Below, piece after piece: positions 60,301 through 64,000 of a stretch of DNA of 64,000 bases (the stretch's first letter is position 1; every line of letters starts with the position of its first letter). The stretch is from the NCBI GenBank assembly GCA_963693035.2, contig CAXMMQ010000004.1, positions 186,001 through 250,000 of the forward strand, in the 5' to 3' direction. The DNA is from Lichenicoccus sp963693035 (GTDB lineage Bacteria > Pseudomonadota > Alphaproteobacteria > Acetobacterales > Acetobacteraceae). The notes under the pieces are model-generated. The model saw nothing but the letters and a program-made list of their open reading frames with translations. It searched no databases and had not been told where the DNA came from. The position numbers and the translations under genes were made by a program.

Positions 60301-61017
60301 TCAGAGCCGTCCGCTGGCGAGCAGCGCCTCGGCCTTGCCGAGCGCCACCGGATCGTCGACGTCGATCCACACCCGGTCGCCGATATCGAACACGAAGGCA
60401 CGGCCCGCGCGCGCGAGCACGTTCATCGCTCCCGAGATGCTGTCATCGCCCTGCGCTTGGCTTTCCTCGAGTGCCGCAAACATCCCCGGCGTACACAGGA
60501 ACACCCCGGTATCGAAACAATCGAAGGTGTCCATGAGCTTGCCGATCGCACGGATGCGTCCATCGGAGCTGGCCACCCGGGTCACGTCCTCCGGGTCGTT
60601 CAGCGGCTCCGCGATGTTGAAATCGACACCCAGGATGACGCTGTCCGGCTGCAGCGGCGCGGCCATCAGGCTGCGGAAGATACCAGGATCGACCAGGTGG
60701 TCGCACATCGTCAAAAGAAAAGGGCCGTCGAGATGGTCCTTTGCCTTGAGCAGCGACACGCCGTTGGCGCGCTGCCACTCTTCGTTGACGATGTGCGTGA
60801 TGTGCACGCCGTCCCTGGCGGCAAACCCGTCCAGGGCGTCGCGCAACTCGTCACCGCGATAGCCGCTGACGACGAAAAATTCGTCGACGCCCGCCAGTCG
60901 GGCGCGGCGGATGACCTGCTCGATCAGCGGCACGCCACCCACCGGAACCAGGGGCTTCAAGTCGACGCCCACGCGCAGCCTCGCACCCTGCCCGGCGGCG
61001 ACGATCAGGCACTTCAT
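60301..61017 (-). CDS. Nucleotidyltransferase, probable inositol-1-phosphate cytidylyltransferase
   Basis: A 238-residue NTP transferase: MKCLIVAAGQGARLR, DLKPLVPVGGVPLIEQVIRR, the metal-binding LTMCDHLVDPGIF, and the C-terminal GDRVWIDVDDPVALGKAEAL. The MobA-like fold of this length is that of the CTP:inositol-1-phosphate cytidylyltransferase half of IPCT-DIPPS enzymes. Its ATG overlaps the ino1 stop (ATGA) and the CDP-alcohol phosphotransferase follows by 5 bases, which supports that role over a generic sugar nucleotidyltransferase. Confidence 0.78.
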   Translation of the reverse strand: MKCLIVAAGQGARLRVGVDLKPLVPVGGVPLIEQVIRRARLAGVDEFFVVSGYRGDELRDALDGFAARDGVHITHIVNEEWQRANGVSLLKAKDHLDGPFLLTMCDHLVDPGIFRSLMAAPLQPDSVILGVDFNIAEPLNDPEDVTRVASSDGRIRAIGKLMDTFDCFDTGVFLCTPGMFAALEESQAQGDDSISGAMNVLARAGRAFVFDIGDRVWIDVDDPVALGKAEALLASGRL

Positions 61018-62183
61018 TGAGCGGCGGTTGCCTCCAGGACCGCGGCGGCCGCGACCGGGCTCTTGGCGGGGTTCTTCTGGCCATACGCCCGGATGAAGGC
61101 CTCGGTCATCGTATAGGCCGCATCATCGGTGTACTGGACGATCGGGTGCTTGCAGAAATAGGCGCTCGGCCCTTCCAGGACGCCACCGATGCCGTTCTCC
61201 AGGGCGAGCTTGCAGCAGCGGACCATGTCGATGACGACGCCTGCCGAGTTGGGAGAATCTTCCACTGACAGGCGCAGCTCCAGCTCCATCGGCATGTCGC
61301 CGAACAGATGGCCCTCGATGCGCAGGAAGCAGATCTTGTTGTCGTTCTGCCAGGGCACGTAGTCGCTCGGCCCGACGTGGATGTTCTCGTCCTCGATGCG
61401 CTTCTTGGCGACCGACTGCACCGCCTCGGTCTTGGAGGTCTTCTTCGAGGTCAGCCGCTCCTGGTTCTTCATGTTCAGGAAGTCGGTATTGCCGCCGGTG
61501 TTGAGCTGGTAGGTCCGGAGCAGCTTGACGCCGCGTTTGGCGAACAGGTCGGTCAATACCCGGTGCACGATGGTGGCGCCGAGCTGCGACTTGATGTCGT
61601 CACCGATGATCGGCAGGTTCGCCTGCCTGAAGCGCTCGGCCCAGCCGGCATCGCTGGCGATGAAGGCAGGCATGTTGTTGACGAAGGCGATACCGGCCTC
61701 GAGCGCGCACTCGGCATAGAACCGTGCCGCCTGCTCGGATCCCACCGGCATGTAGTTCAGCAGCATGTCTGCGCCGCTGCGCCGCAACTCGTTCACGATC
61801 TCCGCCCTGGAGAGCTGCGTTGCTTCCGACCGGATCACGGTGCGGTCGTCGGAATAGTCCGCCATGTGCTCGGAAATGCCGTCCAGCACCTGTCCCATGC
61901 GGACGATGACGCCGCTCTCGGGAATGTCCGTCTGGAATATCTTCGTGCAGTTCGGCTTGCAGAAGATTGCCTTGTGGACATCCACGCCAACCTTGCGGAC
62001 GTCGACGTCGAACGCCGCCACCACCTTGATATCGGACGGCAGGTAGCCGCCGATCTCGGGATGCATCAGGCCGACCACGCCCTCGCGGCAACGGTCGGGC
62101 GTGTAATAATGCAGTCCCTGGATCAGGGAACTTGCGCAGTTGCCGATCCCTGCGATGGCGATGCGGATCGTGTCTCGGTTCAT
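61014..62183 (-). CDS. ino1: Inositol-3-phosphate synthase
   Basis: Converts glucose 6-phosphate to myo-inositol phosphate with NAD. The 389-residue protein has the family blocks IRIAIAGIGNCASSLIQGLH, VVAAFDVDVRKVGVDVHKAI, LLNYMPVGSEQAARFYAECA, IIGDDIKSQLGATIVHRVLT and TYQLNTGGNTDFLNM. It belongs to the shorter actinobacterial/archaeal type rather than the yeast type. The ATG at 62183 gives the family start MNRDTIRI. It is the first gene of the three-gene inositol operon, coupled to the next by ATGA. Confidence 0.93.
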   Translation of the reverse strand: MNRDTIRIAIAGIGNCASSLIQGLHYYTPDRCREGVVGLMHPEIGGYLPSDIKVVAAFDVDVRKVGVDVHKAIFCKPNCTKIFQTDIPESGVIVRMGQVLDGISEHMADYSDDRTVIRSEATQLSRAEIVNELRRSGADMLLNYMPVGSEQAARFYAECALEAGIAFVNNMPAFIASDAGWAERFRQANLPIIGDDIKSQLGATIVHRVLTDLFAKRGVKLLRTYQLNTGGNTDFLNMKNQERLTSKKTSKTEAVQSVAKKRIEDENIHVGPSDYVPWQNDNKICFLRIEGHLFGDMPMELELRLSVEDSPNSAGVVIDMVRCCKLALENGIGGVLEGPSAYFCKHPIVQYTDDAAYTMTEAFIRAYGQKNPAKSPVAAAAVLEATAAQ

Positions 62184-62227
62184 CTTGCTCAGCCTTGGAT
62201 TCGAGGAAAAAACGGGCGACCGCAAGC

Positions 62228-63196
62228 TCATGCCGCGAGTGCCGATTGATCGATGTTGGTGCAGACCATGGCGCTGTAGAGTTGCCTGTCACGGTTCGTG
62301 CGGACGTAGGCCGGCGTGATGCGGGCCACCAGTGATTGAGTGCGGACCGAGGCATACCAGTGCGCAACCCGCGTCTCATGCGAGAGCACGTCGGGCAGCC
62401 GGATGCGGGTCGAGATGCGAAACCAGTGCTCCGAGATTTCCGGGGGAAGAGGATAGAAAACCGAAGGCTGATGGATGACAAGGGCCTCGCGGTCATGGCG
62501 ACCGACAACCTCGCGCAGAAGCTCGGGTCCCAGCCCGTAGCGCCTGACCTGCTGCTCAGGCGACGCGCGGACCATGGCGACGAGATAGGCCGCGATCAGA
62601 TCCGATCCGGCTTCTGCGCCCATCACCGCATTATTCACGCTCCGATGGTAGAAACGCTCCATGCGCCTGAACAGCGCCCAGCCATGCGGAGCACGCCGAC
62701 AGGCCTTGCGCACGAGATCGAGCGCCAGATGTTTCGAGAGCACCAGCGGAGACCGTGACGTGCGCGCGGACCGCGTCCATACGATGAATTCGCAACCCAG
62801 GAATTGCCGGACGTCCAGCAGCGGACGCAGCGACGCGGTGGTGATGGTGTCCAGATCAAGATAGATGCCGCCTTCGCGGTACAGGATCGCCGCGCGCAGC
62901 AGATCCGAACGCGCAACCGGAGACCTGAGCCGCCGATAAAGCTCCACGAAGGCGGAGGCCAGGCCGAGACGCTCACCGATCTCGATTAAATAACGGTCCG
63001 GGTTGATCCTGACCATGCGGACGCGGCTTTCGCCTTCCAGCGCCGAGCGCTCTGCGCCAGTCTCGATCTCGTCGGTATGATGGAAGATGATGTCCGGTAT
63101 CAGGCTGCGCTCGGCGGCCGACAGGACCGCGAACACGTACGCCCAGGGCAGCCGCTCGCCGATCCAGCAGAAGTGCAATCGAGGTGGGATCGGCAT
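62228..63196 (-). CDS. GT32-like glycosyltransferase (DXD motif)
   Basis: A 322-residue cytoplasmic glycosyltransferase of the DXD-sugar-binding (GT32, Gly_transf_sug) group. It opens MPIPPRLHFCWIGERLPWAY, keeps the helix RSDLLRAAILYREGGIYLDL and the metal-binding Asp pair of that segment (LDLDTITTASL), and has the late VNNAVMGAEAGSD region. It would add a sugar to a surface polysaccharide or glycolipid. The ATG at 63196 is preferred to a longer form from 63226. It lies upstream of ino1 on the same strand with 44 bases between. Confidence 0.8.
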   Translation of the reverse strand: MPIPPRLHFCWIGERLPWAYVFAVLSAAERSLIPDIIFHHTDEIETGAERSALEGESRVRMVRINPDRYLIEIGERLGLASAFVELYRRLRSPVARSDLLRAAILYREGGIYLDLDTITTASLRPLLDVRQFLGCEFIVWTRSARTSRSPLVLSKHLALDLVRKACRRAPHGWALFRRMERFYHRSVNNAVMGAEAGSDLIAAYLVAMVRASPEQQVRRYGLGPELLREVVGRHDREALVIHQPSVFYPLPPEISEHWFRISTRIRLPDVLSHETRVAHWYASVRTQSLVARITPAYVRTNRDRQLYSAMVCTNIDQSALAA

Positions 63197-63362
63197 CGGG
63201 TCGGGCCTGTCGGCGTTGCGGCACACCCGATAGAAGCTAACTTAGCGCTACCATGAAGTCCATCTGACGCCCGGGCGGTGGCCAACGCCTACCATCGCTG
63301 GTCGACGAGCTGTGTTGGGCAACTCCTGCGTGTCTTTTTCACTCCAGAAATCAACCAGGATC

Positions 63363-64000
63363 ATGCTGGATAGCGACAACCCGGACGATCTCGCGCGACC
63401 CGGGATTGCCATTTTCCGCAACAACCTGTTCCGGACCTCCGAACCCTTCATCACGCAGCAGGCGCAGCGGCTGGAGCGATACGCGCCGCTCTATCTGGGC
63501 CGGCTCCGCTTCGGTGCCGCGCCGCGGGATGCGCCATCGCTGGCGTTGCGGGACAAGGGCGGCCTGCTCGCATGGCCGGGCATCGGCTGGCAGATGCTGT
63601 CCCGGAGCCCGGAGCCATATCTCCGGCTGCTGGGCGACCAGAAGCCAGCCCTCATCCATGCGCATTTCGGCATCGACGGCGTCTATGCGCTGCCGATCGC
63701 AGAGCGGCTGGGGATCCCGCTGGTGACCACCTTCCACGGCTACGACGCAACATTGTCGACGGCGGCCCTGCTCACCTCGCCGGCCTGGGTGAACTACCCG
63801 TTGTTCCGCCGCCGGCTGGCTCGGCGGGGCGACCTGTTTCTCTGCGTCTCGTCCTTCATACGCGAGCGGGTCCTGGCGATGGGTTTTCCTGCGGAGCGGA
63901 CGCATCTGCATTATACCGGCGTCGATTGCGCGGCCGTGACGCCACGCGATCCGGCCGGGGAGATGCCGGTCATCCTGCATGTCGCGCGCCTGGTCGAGAT
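63363..64000 (+). CDS. GT4-type glycosyltransferase, N-terminal part (cut by window end)
   Basis: The frame opens at the ATG at 63363 (MLDSDNPDDLARPGIAIFRN) and stays open to the window edge, about 212 codons. IHAHFGIDGVYALPIAERLG, VTTFHGYDATLS and LFLCVSSFIRERVLAMGFPA are typical of the acceptor-binding half of GT-B, GT4-family transferases, and the last residues (MPVILHVARLVE) begin the donor domain. It is divergent from the GT32-like gene, with 166 bases between for both promoters. Confidence 0.85.
   Translation, partial: MLDSDNPDDLARPGIAIFRNNLFRTSEPFITQQAQRLERYAPLYLGRLRFGAAPRDAPSLALRDKGGLLAWPGIGWQMLSRSPEPYLRLLGDQKPALIHAHFGIDGVYALPIAERLGIPLVTTFHGYDATLSTAALLTSPAWVNYPLFRRRLARRGDLFLCVSSFIRERVLAMGFPAERTHLHYTGVDCAAVTPRDPAGEMPVILHVARLVE

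Overview
The window reads as chromosome of a high-GC alphaproteobacterium, most likely family Acetobacteraceae. It has a CtrA-type response regulator, a glnB-glnA pair, a short type-2 argC, the rplM-rpsI operon, TonB-dependent receptors and many small lipoproteins. No rRNA or CRISPR array is present. The genus cannot be fixed from sequence alone.

1-34,300 is mostly ordinary core and accessory chromosome. It holds an aminotransferase cut by the left edge, an OmpA-like lipoprotein, a variant ClpP, argC, rpsI and rplM, an NmrA-like reductase, mobA, tRNA-His, a second aminotransferase, glnB-glnA, an orphan sugar-binding protein, a hydroxyacid dehydrogenase, a Tat esterase and a ClC channel with CBS domains. 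These are followed by a quinone oxidoreductase with an alpha/beta hydrolase, a decayed AAA ATPase, a TonB receptor, an AlkA-type glycosylase, a TonB-like protein, AMP nucleosidase and a decayed TonB receptor. The stretch ends with two unknown proteins beside ctrA, class I aldolase, a DUF4174 protein, a purine nucleoside permease and a catalase-like peroxidase coupled to cytochrome b561. Single-base frameshifts cluster at 10,005-10,430 (glnA and the next gene). They may be assembly errors or real damage.

34,457-35,042 is scarred chromosome: an IS481 transposase tail and a broken RibD/DHFR-like gene. From 35,182 to 54,219 lies a 19-kb integrated element. Its right end is the 3' end of a tRNA-Thr gene next to a tyrosine integrase. 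Its left end carries a copy of that tRNA end which still has the CCA that the resident gene lacks. Inside are a DNA methyltransferase fused to a nuclease-like domain, many small unknown genes (some in repeated families), an overlapping minus-strand set of phage-like small genes, a serine recombinase, an AEP-type primase followed by a helicase-like ATPase, and an iteron-like inverted repeat just past the helicase that looks like the element's origin. An AlpA-like regulator and a ParB-like protein with paired palindromic operators complete it. The layout resembles a phage satellite or a replicating integrative element; no capsid, portal or large terminase gene is seen.

54,283-64,000 returns to chromosome: a lipoprotein, a truncated pirin, a GT39-like membrane glycosyltransferase, the lptF-lptG pair for LPS export, and a minus-strand operon of inositol-1-phosphate synthase, a nucleotidyltransferase and a CDP-alcohol phosphotransferase. 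The operon looks able to make CDP-inositol and use it for an inositol phosphodiester product. A GT32-type and a GT4-type glycosyltransferase (the latter cut by the window end) suggest a cell-surface glycan locus.
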